Made by a program: the position numbers and the translations under genes. Positions 1-8,167 of a DNA stretch of 64,000 nt are shown here, one piece after another (the first letter of the stretch is position 1; each line of letters begins with the position of its first letter). The notes under the pieces were generated by a model. The model saw only the letters and a list, made by a program, of their open reading frames with translations, made no database searches and had not been told where the DNA came from. Origin of the DNA: Gracilimonas sediminicola (GTDB lineage Bacteria > Bacteroidota > Rhodothermia > Balneolales > Balneolaceae); contig NZ_JANDBC010000003.1 of NCBI RefSeq assembly GCF_024320785.1, forward strand, positions 62,001 through 126,000. The letters run 5' to 3'.

Positions 1-217
1 GTTCCACTCCGGTACCGTAATAAGGAGTAGCGTCGGAGGGAGTGAGATGCCAGGTTTCAGTGGCGGTGATTTTCTCTGCTTCTGATTCAGAAACCATTTC
101 TGTATCGGTTTCTTTCTCTGATGAAGAAGTAGTTTCCGTGGTTGATTTGGTTCCGGCACAACTCACAGTAAAGAGTGTGACAAAAAGAAGGGTGAAGAGC
201 TTGGATGTAAGGTTCAT
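1..217 (-). CDS. Partial lipoprotein, possibly an S8-type peptidase N-terminus
   Basis: The open frame begins with ATG at 217 and runs off the left edge, so only the first 72 residues are present. It opens with a lipoprotein signal peptide (two Lys, a hydrophobic run, then the lipobox TVSCAG with Cys near residue 20), followed by a Ser/Thr/Glu-rich linker and a segment beginning TWHLTPSDATPYYGTGVE. That last segment resembles the prodomain junction of Bacteroidota subtilisin-like peptidases, but this is only an impression from a short stretch. What is secure is that it is an exported, lipid-anchored protein. The opposite-strand open frame over the same bases is best read as a shadow. Confidence 0.6.
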   Translation of the reverse strand, partial: MNLTSKLFTLLFVTLFTVSCAGTKSTTETTSSSEKETDTEMVSESEAEKITATETWHLTPSDATPYYGTGVE

Positions 218-260
218 AAAAAATTGCTGTAGATAAAATTGAATTTAGAATTAATAACGA

Positions 261-1400
261 TCAGGAAGACTTTTTCATTCTCAGGATCAGAGAATCTGCA
301 ACCACCGTTGACCCGATAATAAACGTCAATACCATGATACTCGCAACAGGTTCCCAAATAATGAAACCACCGAATGTACCTAACACAGCTCCCAGATACT
401 GAATGTACTGGAGCTGGTCGTTACTGGCGTTCTTAATCAGTTGCTCGAGTTTCTTTTCATCATACTGGCGCAGATTGTCTTCAACCAGGGCATGCACGTC
501 AAGCTGATTAATGAGCTTATACAACAGATTGGTAACCATTTCCTCAATCACCGAACCGTGTTCGTCCAGCTTATCGGGAAGGTCGTCCAGGAATACATCC
601 ATTTTATTAAGCCCGTTCTCGATACCGGTAGGAAGCTTAACCAGCGCACTTTCAACGAGGTCCTGCATTTCCCGTCCTTTCAAAAAGCTATAGGCTTTGA
701 TGGCTACTTTCTCGAAGGAATTCTCATCAATGGCATCATCAATTTGTTGAATCAGTTTTTTAGCGATGGATGATCGCACTTCGGGGTCGGCAATCATTTC
801 ATCCACATAGCTGACAACCAGTGCCTTCAGGTTTTCACGAAATTCGGGGTCGTCAATAATATTACGGACGTAAATGGTGGCTTTTTCACGGTACTTGGCA
901 ATAGCCTGAGACTCGTGAATTTTTCGCTTGATGATTTCCGGGTTAATCAGATCTTCGGACACAGCCCGGGCCAGCCGATAGGCAATGCGGTCTTTTTGTG
1001 CGGGGATAAGTCCCTGCCCAAGAATAGGTCGCTTGTGAGTGGGCCTGAATAACATGGTGATAGCCAGCCAGTTGGTCAAAAAACCAATGAGCCCGCTAAT
1101 GCTGATAATTCGCAGCAATCCTTCAAAGGAAAAAGTATGTCCGAATAGTTCTGCCGATATTCCGTTGAAATCCCAGAAAAAAGAGGTGATAAATACCGCT
1201 AAAAGCAGGTAAGGAACAGCGAAAAGCAGGTTCATTAACCACCGGTGTTCGGTCACTTTTTTAGGAGGGATGGCAAGTTCGCCCTTTTTCTCGGGCAGGG
1301 TAGAGTGTTTATCCACCTGCGTGCGGATGAGCTCCCAAAGCCGGGAACCGTATTGCTTGCTCCGCTCTTTTATAATGTCTGTATTGTCCTGTTTATTCAT
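261..1400 (-). CDS. DUF445 family membrane protein
   Basis: This 379-residue protein matches the DUF445 family. After two N-terminal membrane segments (about residues 52-75 and 90-115) comes the family signature NWLAITMLFRPTHKRP followed by GLIPAQKDRIAYRLARAVSEDL. A long helical, charged central region follows, and a hydrophobic C-terminal segment (about 340-372) makes a third membrane anchor. DUF445 proteins are inner-membrane proteins; some Firmicutes members (YheB/YtaF type) are linked to envelope or spore biology, but no biochemical role is known here. The gene lies 33 bp downstream of ybeY on the same strand and probably shares its transcript. The family call is firm; the function is unknown. 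Confidence 0.85.
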   Translation of the reverse strand: MNKQDNTDIIKERSKQYGSRLWELIRTQVDKHSTLPEKKGELAIPPKKVTEHRWLMNLLFAVPYLLLAVFITSFFWDFNGISAELFGHTFSFEGLLRIISISGLIGFLTNWLAITMLFRPTHKRPILGQGLIPAQKDRIAYRLARAVSEDLINPEIIKRKIHESQAIAKYREKATIYVRNIIDDPEFRENLKALVVSYVDEMIADPEVRSSIAKKLIQQIDDAIDENSFEKVAIKAYSFLKGREMQDLVESALVKLPTGIENGLNKMDVFLDDLPDKLDEHGSVIEEMVTNLLYKLINQLDVHALVEDNLRQYDEKKLEQLIKNASNDQLQYIQYLGAVLGTFGGFIIWEPVASIMVLTFIIGSTVVADSLILRMKKSS

Positions 1401-1433
1401 CCGTAGTTTTGGACTGATGTACGCAGAAGTTCC

Positions 1434-1892
1434 CTATTTGTTGGCTTCGGCAAGGGCTAAATATTTATTCTCAAGCTCGGTCATGGCCTCTTTTTCTTTA
1501 TCTGAGGAATCTTCATATCCAATCAGGTGAAGGAGCCCGTGAATAAAAATTCGCTGAAATTCTCTTTCCACCGGTTCTTTGAATTCAGCTGATTGTTCAA
1601 TAATTCTCGGAGCACAACAGAAAAGGGTGCCTTCAATTTCGTCATTACCTTTCGATCCGGGTTCATCATCGTACCGAAAAGAAATAATATCGGTGACATA
1701 ATATCGGTTCAGATGCTCTTTGTTGATCCGGACAATTTCCTGCTCACTCACAAAAACAAGTTCAACCAGGGAGAAAGAGACACCTTCCTTATCTGAAATT
1801 ATCTTCAGGATGGATTCCGCTTTCGAGCGGCTTAACGGAACCTTCTCATCGCTTTCATTAAAAAGTTGAAGGATGGAAGAATCTGTTTTCAA
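1434..1892 (-). CDS. ybeY: rRNA maturation endoribonuclease YbeY
   Basis: YbeY is a zinc-dependent single-strand endoribonuclease that acts in 16S rRNA 3' end maturation and ribosome quality control. The metal-binding motif is clear: HGLLHLIGYEDS, giving two His and an Asp in the H-x3-H-x5-D/H arrangement typical of Bacteroidota members. The preceding DIISFRYDDE and GTLFCC segments match the family core. An ATG exists at 1955, but it would overlap the upstream gene by over 50 bp and add a low-complexity Pro/Ser head. A TTG at 1892, two codons before the conserved-looking KTDSSILQLF start and just past the upstream stop codon, fits the usual length (152 residues) better. The start is therefore uncertain; the function is not. 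Confidence 0.88.
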   Translation of the reverse strand: MKTDSSILQLFNESDEKVPLSRSKAESILKIISDKEGVSFSLVELVFVSEQEIVRINKEHLNRYYVTDIISFRYDDEPGSKGNDEIEGTLFCCAPRIIEQSAEFKEPVEREFQRIFIHGLLHLIGYEDSSDKEKEAMTELENKYLALAEANK

Positions 1893-1902
1893 GAGGGTAG
1901 TT

Positions 1903-2349
1903 TTAGAAGGTGAAATCGTCGTCCATCGACTCGGTGAGGGAGAGGGCAATGCCACACATCATCAAATCTTCGGGAAGCTGGGTGAAGTCTCCGCTCAGGA
2001 TGGAATGATCCACATTGGCGTATAAACTACAGCCGGCTGTTTTCTCAACAATAAGTCCCGATGTTTTTTCGCCGGATTTCCCGAAGAACGTAACCTGTTG
2101 AAGCATCTCACTGGCAACAAAAGCCGTACAGTTGTGAAGCTGTAAAAAGGTATTGTAAGCATACACAGATACCATGTTCATCTGTTCGTCATTCACATCC
2201 AGCCCGAGATGAATTTCAAGGGCCAGTTTTCGAGGCTCTTCCTCATTTTTAACCTCGAATCTGAACACGTCGTTACCCAGGGGCTTTGGTTTGGTTCCCA
2301 AAACCTTACCGATGGTATCAATATTTTCTTTTGTAAACTGGTGAATCAT
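1903..2349 (-). CDS. Conserved hypothetical protein, cytosolic
   Basis: A 148-residue soluble acidic protein without signal peptide or membrane segments. It has mixed alpha/beta character, two internal Cys (MMCGIAL near the C-terminus and AGCSLYANV) and a charged C-terminal tail ending in DDDFTF. I do not recognise the family. It sits 60 bp downstream of the GT117 gene and immediately upstream of ybeY; the ybeY TTG start lies just past this gene's stop codon, so the two are probably co-transcribed and translationally coupled. The uninterrupted frame, good codon usage and tight packing support a real gene. No function can be assigned. Confidence 0.65.
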   Translation of the reverse strand: MIHQFTKENIDTIGKVLGTKPKPLGNDVFRFEVKNEEEPRKLALEIHLGLDVNDEQMNMVSVYAYNTFLQLHNCTAFVASEMLQQVTFFGKSGEKTSGLIVEKTAGCSLYANVDHSILSGDFTQLPEDLMMCGIALSLTESMDDDFTF

Positions 2350-2409
2350 AGCTGGCTCATTAATTGTGCCGAAATATACGGCACCTTCTCATAAGTTTAA
2401 ATGAAAGAG

Positions 2410-5388
2410 TTAATCGATTCCGTAGCGTTGAATTTCCTGCTCACTGGCTTCTTTCGTAGCCGGCATAGGAGGGAAACTGCTGCCCATCAACATATTTACT
2501 TCTTCAGAAAGCGCTTTGGCTTCTTCGGTGTTATCACCCTGATAATAAGTGTACTGAATTAATACCAGTGATTGACGTGCCGTTCGAACCGCAGTCAGGT
2601 ATTGCTGAGCATCACTATTCAGCTGCTCCAATTGCGGGCGAATTTCACGCTGTGTGCGAATGTCGCCACGTGATTGTGCGCTTTGAAGTTGCTGATTCAG
2701 CTCGTTGAATTCAGCCTCTATATCAGAAAAACGATTCAGGTTCTTCTCAAGCTTTTCCTTGATGTCTTCTACAGCTGTACCGGCAAGACGCATGGCATCA
2801 TCATGAAGATCAACCTGAGCGTACCGTACGGCATAGAGCAACTTAAGCGACTCGTTGGTTTCTGAAGGACGGAAAGGAATTTTTTCTTCTCCCCACTTCA
2901 GCCAGTATTGAGCACTGTCAATCTTACCTTCCTCACGGTAGGTCATGGCCAGCGACATAAAGTTAAAGCGGTAGTTGCTGAGCATACGGCGGATGTTCTC
3001 GTCGAAATAGACATCCGGGTTATTCCATTCTCGGAATTTGAAATTCTCAACACGATCGGTGAAGGTTTTTGGATTGATGTGTCCTTCGCGTCCGGCTCCG
3101 AAATCTTTAGGAACTACGCGATAGGCTTTTCCTTCCGTTCGGAAGTAATCCTGCAGGTTAAGCTGGCTTTCACCGGAAACTGTGTTCGCAAAGTAAACAG
3201 GACGCAACCAGTTGTTGTTTTGCAGGATATCCAAAATCAACCGATCCTGAACCTGGAGGTAATAAATACGGTCACCTTGTTGGTTTTGCCCGTAAAAGCG
3301 TCCGTATAATGTCCATGTTACTTCATCATCGAGGGAGTCAACCGGCATTTCGAAGTCAACGCCTTTCTGTAAAAGGGGCAGAGAAGTATCCGGTTTAACG
3401 CCGATGGCTTCTTTGTAATTCATGTCTTCTGAAAATGCATTCTGCAGCATTTCCTTATCCACCGGGATGGTAATATCCTGTGGCTGCCACTGGCTGATAC
3501 CAGCGGTAACCCGTTCCACTTCCTCATCAGAAAGAGAGATAGGCAGCGGAGCTGATTCGTGCGACCACTGGTCTCTGAGCTGCTTAATATACCAGTCGGT
3601 ATTCAACAGGCTCAGGCAAACGATGCGCACATCGGTACGAACGCCTTCCACTTCCTGTGCATACCAAAGCGGGAAGGTGTCATTATCACCATTGGTAAAT
3701 AAAATAGCATTTGGAGCTACGGACTCCAGCAGGTTTCGGGCATAGTCAGGAGCTACGTACCGGTCGCTACGGTCATGGTCATCCCAGTTTTGGTAGCCCA
3801 TCCACACAGGGGAGGCAAGCAGGCATAAAACAACGGCTGCATATCCCAATATTCTGTTGTTGGCGTATTGTTTGATGAGTTCAATAATCCCTGTGACTCC
3901 AAGCCCGAGCCATATCGAAAAGGCAAAGAAGGAGCCCACGTAGGCATAATCCCGCTCACGCGGCTGATATGGGGGTTGATTCAGGAACACAATAATCGCC
4001 AACCCCGTGACGATAAAGAGTGCGAGTATAGCGAGTGCCCGTTTCCAGTCGGAGCTGAAGTGGAAAATCATCCCAAATAAACCCAGTAAAAACGGGATAA
4101 AGAAATAGGCATTACTGGCGGGGTTATCGGGATAGGCCGGCTCCTCAAATCCGGACCGCCAACCCGTATCCTGAATATCAGCCTCACGACCTATGAAGTT
4201 CCAGTTGAAGTAACGGATGTACATGTGGTTAACCTGGTAATCCCAGAAGAAAGCCCAGTCTGAATTATACCGCCCGTAGTAATCAAGGTGATTGGGGGCC
4301 GGAGAATAACGGCGAGGGAAAAACTCTTCTTCAGAGCGGTCGATTTGCCCGGTTTGGTCATTATAATTGTTGCCCTTTAAAATAGGAGTGGCTCCGTACT
4401 GTTCCCGCTTCAGGTAACTGATAAAAGCTTCCACGGTTTCAGGATCATTTTCGTCGATGGGGGGATCGGCGATGGAGCGGATCATAATCACGGAATAGGA
4501 GGAGAACCCGATCAAAATCATCGCGTAACTGATAGCAATGATATTGGCTATGCGCATTTTGTGTTTATGCGTGTAGTAAATGGCATAAGCTACAGCGGCC
4601 ATAAACAGGAAGATGAACAGCATGGGACCGATAAGTCCATAGGTGGCTTCATCCACACTGTTGGCCATTGTCGGGATCATCTGAATGGTAAACGGATACA
4701 CCGAAAAGAAGGCAATGACGGCTCCGACACCCATCAATAAAAACGACTTCCACTCAAATTCCTTAAGCTTGAAGTACACAATCAGGGCTACAAAGAACAG
4801 GGCAAGCAAGTTCAAGAGGTGAACACCGATCGCTATACCAAACATATAGGCGATAAGTACCAGCCAGCGTTCATTATAAGGTTTGTCGAAATTTTCAGCC
4901 CACTTCAACGCCATCCAAACTACAATAGAGGTAAAAAACATGGACATGGCATACACTTCGGCTTCCACAGCGCTAAACCAGAAGGTATCGGTTACGGCAA
5001 AGGTGAGGGCTCCGACTAAAGCACCTCCGTACATCCCGATTTTATCCATCATATCCATAGAATCAGGATTGCCTTTCCACTCGCGAACCAGACGGACCAC
5101 AATCAGGTATAAGAACATTACCGTAAAGGCAGATGTTAGCGCACTTATAAAGTTGATGCTAACGGCAATGTATTCAGCCGGCATAAACATGGAGAAAAGT
5201 CGCCCCACGATGGAATAAAAGGGAGCGCCCGGAGGGTGATTTACCTGCAAGCCGTGCGCAACGGCAATGAACTCACCCGCATCCCAAAAACTGGCAGTGG
5301 GCGCGAGGGTTAGCGTGTATATAATAAGTGAAACAAAAAAGGTAAAAAGAGCGAGATATCTGTTGGTCGTTTTATGATCTGAAAGCAT
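2410..5388 (-). CDS. DUF2723 / GT117 family membrane protein (protein O-mannosyltransferase-like)
   Basis: A 992-residue polytopic membrane protein. The N-terminal part carries the DUF2723 signature, including FWDAGEFIAVAHGLQVNHPP near residues 33-53, an acidic loop that resembles the catalytic D/E loop of GT-C glycosyltransferases of the PMT type. Roughly a dozen membrane helices occupy residues 10-540; the remaining 450 residues are soluble and include a repeat-like helical region and a coiled-coil-like Glu/Gln-rich stretch near the C-terminus. The family is widespread in Bacteroidota as glycosyltransferase family 117 and is thought to transfer sugar from a lipid donor to exported proteins. 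The exact acceptor is unknown. The gene is the first of a four-gene minus-strand run. Confidence 0.82.
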   Translation of the reverse strand: MLSDHKTTNRYLALFTFFVSLIIYTLTLAPTASFWDAGEFIAVAHGLQVNHPPGAPFYSIVGRLFSMFMPAEYIAVSINFISALTSAFTVMFLYLIVVRLVREWKGNPDSMDMMDKIGMYGGALVGALTFAVTDTFWFSAVEAEVYAMSMFFTSIVVWMALKWAENFDKPYNERWLVLIAYMFGIAIGVHLLNLLALFFVALIVYFKLKEFEWKSFLLMGVGAVIAFFSVYPFTIQMIPTMANSVDEATYGLIGPMLFIFLFMAAVAYAIYYTHKHKMRIANIIAISYAMILIGFSSYSVIMIRSIADPPIDENDPETVEAFISYLKREQYGATPILKGNNYNDQTGQIDRSEEEFFPRRYSPAPNHLDYYGRYNSDWAFFWDYQVNHMYIRYFNWNFIGREADIQDTGWRSGFEEPAYPDNPASNAYFFIPFLLGLFGMIFHFSSDWKRALAILALFIVTGLAIIVFLNQPPYQPRERDYAYVGSFFAFSIWLGLGVTGIIELIKQYANNRILGYAAVVLCLLASPVWMGYQNWDDHDRSDRYVAPDYARNLLESVAPNAILFTNGDNDTFPLWYAQEVEGVRTDVRIVCLSLLNTDWYIKQLRDQWSHESAPLPISLSDEEVERVTAGISQWQPQDITIPVDKEMLQNAFSEDMNYKEAIGVKPDTSLPLLQKGVDFEMPVDSLDDEVTWTLYGRFYGQNQQGDRIYYLQVQDRLILDILQNNNWLRPVYFANTVSGESQLNLQDYFRTEGKAYRVVPKDFGAGREGHINPKTFTDRVENFKFREWNNPDVYFDENIRRMLSNYRFNFMSLAMTYREEGKIDSAQYWLKWGEEKIPFRPSETNESLKLLYAVRYAQVDLHDDAMRLAGTAVEDIKEKLEKNLNRFSDIEAEFNELNQQLQSAQSRGDIRTQREIRPQLEQLNSDAQQYLTAVRTARQSLVLIQYTYYQGDNTEEAKALSEEVNMLMGSSFPPMPATKEASEQEIQRYGID

Positions 5389-5567
5389 GTAAAATTGGTT
5401 AGCTGCTCAAAAAAGTTTTTGGATATTCGTAGATAACATTTTATGATAGGCTCGCAATTATAAGCACAGCCTTATACTAATCAAAATGTAAGATACATAA
5501 GAATTTAAACTTCTCGCAGCTAAAACGGGAAAGTTCGAATCGTATTTTCAACTTTAAATATTTTTGC

Positions 5568-7064
5568 ATGTCAGCGAATACAAAAGAACGTTTTTCTTCA
5601 AAACTGGGGTTGATTTTAAGTGTGCTCGGGATCGCCATTGGAACCGGAAATATCTGGCGATTTCCCCGAATAGCAGCCCAGAACGGAGGAGAAGAAGGAG
5701 CGGGTGCTTTTCTGTTTGCATGGATTTGCTTTCTGATTCTGTGGTCAATCCCTCTCATTATTGCTGAATATGGAATGGGGCGAAATGGCCGAAAAGGTGT
5801 GGTAGGTTCTTTTGTTGAATTGATTGGAGAGAAAAAAGGCTGGCTGGGTGGATTTGTAGGCTTTGTAGCCACGGCCATCATGTTTTACTACAGTGTGGTA
5901 GCGGGCTGGTGTCTTTACTATCTTATTACCAGCATCACCGAAGCTTTACCTGCAAACCTGCAGCAAGCCAACGCCATTTGGGATGGATTTCAGGGTTCCA
6001 GCTGGCCGCTAATAGCTCATGCCTTTGTGATGTGTGTGGGGGGCTTTATCGTTATTAAGGGGATTTCCTCTATCGAGAAAGTAAATAAGGTGTTGATTCC
6101 TTCCCTGTTGCTGGTACTCATTGTTTCCCTGTTTAAAGCCCTTTCGCTTGAAGGCAGCGGACTTGGAATTGAATACCTGTTTACCCCGGATTGGTCAACA
6201 TTGAAGAAACCGGAGATCTGGCTGGAGGCGCTTACGCAAAATGCCTGGGATACCGGTGCTGCCTGGGGATTGATAATGACCTACGCAGCCTATATGCGCA
6301 AAACGGATGATGTTACCATCACGGCATTCCAGACCGGAATTGGGAATAATATGGTTTCGTTGCTGGCTGCCATTATCATTTTCTCAACCGTGTTTGGTAC
6401 TTTGAGTCCACAGATGGGAAGTGGTGAGATTCTGGATGTAATGAAAACCTCCGGTCCGGCTTCAACGGGACTTACTTTTATCTGGATGCCTCAGCTATTT
6501 GCAACCATGGGAGGCGGCGGTATTTTTGCCATCCTGTTCTTCCTGGGCTTGACGTTTGCCGCTTTCAGTTCGCTTATTTCCATGATTGAACTGGCCGTGA
6601 AAGTATTTGTGGATATGGGAGCTGAGCGAAAACGAGCTACCTTAGTTATATGCGCAGCTGGTTTTGGATTCGGAATTCCTTCTGCGCTGAACCTGACGTT
6701 CTTCGCCAATCAGGATTTTGTGTGGGGAGTGGGACTGATGGTTTCAGGTGCTCTTATTTCCTATGCAGTCATTAAACACGGAACTCAAAAATTCCGCGAA
6801 GAGCTTATCAACACGGAAGACCGCTCGACAACCTTAGGTTCCTGGTGGGAAATCATCATCAAATATGTGGTACCGATTGAAGTGGTTACACTGCTGGGGT
6901 GGTGGATGTATCTCTCTGCTACTACCTATGCACCGGACACCTGGTACAATCCGCTGAGTCCTTTTTCGGTGATGACGGTTGTGCTTCAATGGGGGCTTGC
7001 GCTACTTCTTGTATGGTTTTTCCGCAAGCGATTGATGAGGAGCGGAAAAGAGGCAGAAGGGTAA
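5568..7064 (+). CDS. Neurotransmitter:sodium symporter (SNF) family transporter
   Basis: The 498-residue sequence is a LeuT-fold sodium-dependent transporter of the SNF family, moving an amino acid or small amine into the cell with Na+. The family hallmark at the first, broken helix is present: GIAIGTGNIWRFPRIAAQNG (residues about 20-40), which supplies sodium and substrate contacts in LeuT. About twelve membrane helices follow, with the conserved NAWDTGAAWG region in the TM6 area and SSLISMIELAVKVF in the TM8 area. It is transcribed divergently from the GT117 gene across 179 bp and converges on the GyrI-like gene 17 bp downstream. Substrate cannot be told from sequence alone. Confidence 0.88.
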   Translation: MSANTKERFSSKLGLILSVLGIAIGTGNIWRFPRIAAQNGGEEGAGAFLFAWICFLILWSIPLIIAEYGMGRNGRKGVVGSFVELIGEKKGWLGGFVGFVATAIMFYYSVVAGWCLYYLITSITEALPANLQQANAIWDGFQGSSWPLIAHAFVMCVGGFIVIKGISSIEKVNKVLIPSLLLVLIVSLFKALSLEGSGLGIEYLFTPDWSTLKKPEIWLEALTQNAWDTGAAWGLIMTYAAYMRKTDDVTITAFQTGIGNNMVSLLAAIIIFSTVFGTLSPQMGSGEILDVMKTSGPASTGLTFIWMPQLFATMGGGGIFAILFFLGLTFAAFSSLISMIELAVKVFVDMGAERKRATLVICAAGFGFGIPSALNLTFFANQDFVWGVGLMVSGALISYAVIKHGTQKFREELINTEDRSTTLGSWWEIIIKYVVPIEVVTLLGWWMYLSATTYAPDTWYNPLSPFSVMTVVLQWGLALLLVWFFRKRLMRSGKEAEG

Positions 7065-7081
7065 CGGCAACGCATACGTTC

Positions 7082-7585
7082 TTATAAGTCGTACCCGACT
7101 TCCGAATCCCTGATGGGAACCCAAACTTCTTCTTCCGCTTCGGGATCGGTGGGATCATAGTCTTCTTTCATGACCTCAAAATGAGGACGGGTATCCAGTT
7201 CGTAGAAGGTGCCCGGCAGCCATTCGCTGTGAATGTATTGGCTGGTTTTGGGGAAATCGGAGGGCAGTCCTTTATGGATGAACACGGCATATTTACCGCC
7301 TGCCAGTGTAAAATTTTCCATTCCATTTGTCAGTTCCCCAAAATCATTAACCTCCACAGCTGCCCACTTTTCGAAAGGGGTATCCGGAGTAAAGCTTTCA
7401 GAACTCAAATCATCATCAAAAACCTGTACCGAATATAAACCGGAACCGGTCGCGTTTTCGATTTGGTGTACATGGGGATGAAACGACTTCCACAACTCTC
7501 GGGTCTGATCTTTAGCCAGAGAAGTGCGAATGCGTTTTCCCACAAGTTTTATATCCGAGATGGTGACAATACGGGGTTCCAGCAT
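7082..7585 (-). CDS. GyrI-like / effector-binding domain protein
   Basis: A 167-residue stand-alone effector-binding domain (the GyrI-like or AraC E_bind fold that binds small amphipathic ligands). Supporting features are the N-terminal strand EPRIVTISDIKLVGKRIRTS, the middle WAAVEVNDFGELTNGMENFTLAGGKYAVFIHKG, and the closing HSEWLPGTFYELDTRPHFEVMKEDY, a typical arrangement in which a Trp and Glu line the ligand cavity. There is no DNA-binding domain, so it is a free-standing ligand-binding or SRPBCC-like enzyme, not a regulator by itself. It follows the TfoX-like gene by 7 bp, suggesting a two-gene operon. Confidence 0.8.
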   Translation of the reverse strand: MLEPRIVTISDIKLVGKRIRTSLAKDQTRELWKSFHPHVHQIENATGSGLYSVQVFDDDLSSESFTPDTPFEKWAAVEVNDFGELTNGMENFTLAGGKYAVFIHKGLPSDFPKTSQYIHSEWLPGTFYELDTRPHFEVMKEDYDPTDPEAEEEVWVPIRDSEVGYDL

Positions 7586-7592
7586 AGCATTA

Positions 7593-7922
7593 TTATTTAG
7601 GGGTGAGAGAGGAGGTGAATGACAAACAGGTATCCAACCACAGTTTTAAATCCTGATCTTTTTGTACTCCTTCCGGTGATACATAGATCATTCCTTTCAT
7701 GGGTCGGCCGGTAAAATCCATTTTATGGGCATGAGGCTTGGAAAGACTTTCTTCATAACGGTCGGGACCCACTCTGGCCATAAGTTTATCGTTAACAATG
7801 CCAACCGCCATATGGCCGGAAACCATGAAACAGAGTCCGCCAAACATTTTCTTTTCTACCACATTATTCTGATCGCGCAGCAGGTTTCGAATCCGCTCTG
7901 CTAAACCCTCGTCAAAAGCCAT
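7593..7922 (-). CDS. TfoX N-terminal domain family protein
   Basis: A 109-residue protein consisting of a single TfoX N-terminal domain: MAFDEGLAERIRNLL, then VEKKMFGGLCFMVSGHMAVGI and LMARVGPDRYEE, which are the family landmarks. In Gammaproteobacteria the full-length TfoX/Sxy protein regulates competence; short versions like this one, common in Bacteroidota, have no proven role. The open frame extends upstream to 7988, but the added residues are hydrophobic and unlike the family, so the ATG at 7922 is preferred. The downstream partner is the GyrI-like protein; small-ligand or stress roles are possible but not shown. Confidence 0.8.
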   Translation of the reverse strand: MAFDEGLAERIRNLLRDQNNVVEKKMFGGLCFMVSGHMAVGIVNDKLMARVGPDRYEESLSKPHAHKMDFTGRPMKGMIYVSPEGVQKDQDLKLWLDTCLSFTSSLTPK

Positions 7923-7988
7923 ATTCTTTTTATGAATTACTAACCCAAAAGGAATTAGCAGAATTAATTTCTTAGAAACAAGAGGCAA

Positions 7989-8167
7989 TAGCAGGCTCCA
8001 ATGCAGAGCATCAGAGCCAATGAAAGGTTTTCATTCTTGATGATGATAAATTGAACACGGTCATCCTATGCTTGGGAAAAAAATCAACCTTTCAGTTTTA
8101 TCGGTGAGTATTGATTTGTTAATTTTAGAATCTCAAACTCACGTACTTACAATTAATCTCACTCACT
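7989..8167. promoter_or_regulatory. Divergent promoter region upstream of ppc, with FNR-like box
   Basis: This 167-bp stretch separates the minus-strand TfoX-like gene from ppc. At 8037-8050 it holds TTGATGATGATAAA, which matches the FNR/CRP-type consensus TTGAT-N4-ATCAA at nine of ten fixed positions. An inverted repeat GTGAGT (8104-8109) / ACTCAC (8137-8142) with a 27-base spacer lies nearer the ppc start. Both are candidate sites only; with so short a motif a chance match is quite possible. Confidence 0.25.

Noticed and set aside
42-236. 64-residue plus-strand frame at the left edge
   Set aside because: The minus strand encodes a signal peptide with lipobox at the same bases, which is far more convincing.
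5520-5560. GTTCGAATC as a possible tRNA T-loop
   Set aside because: No cloverleaf, acceptor stem or anticodon arm can be formed around it.
5477-5881. 134-residue minus-strand frame over the start of the SNF transporter
   Set aside because: The transporter motif GIAIGTGNIWRFP lies on the other strand at the same place; the minus frame has Pro-rich random composition.
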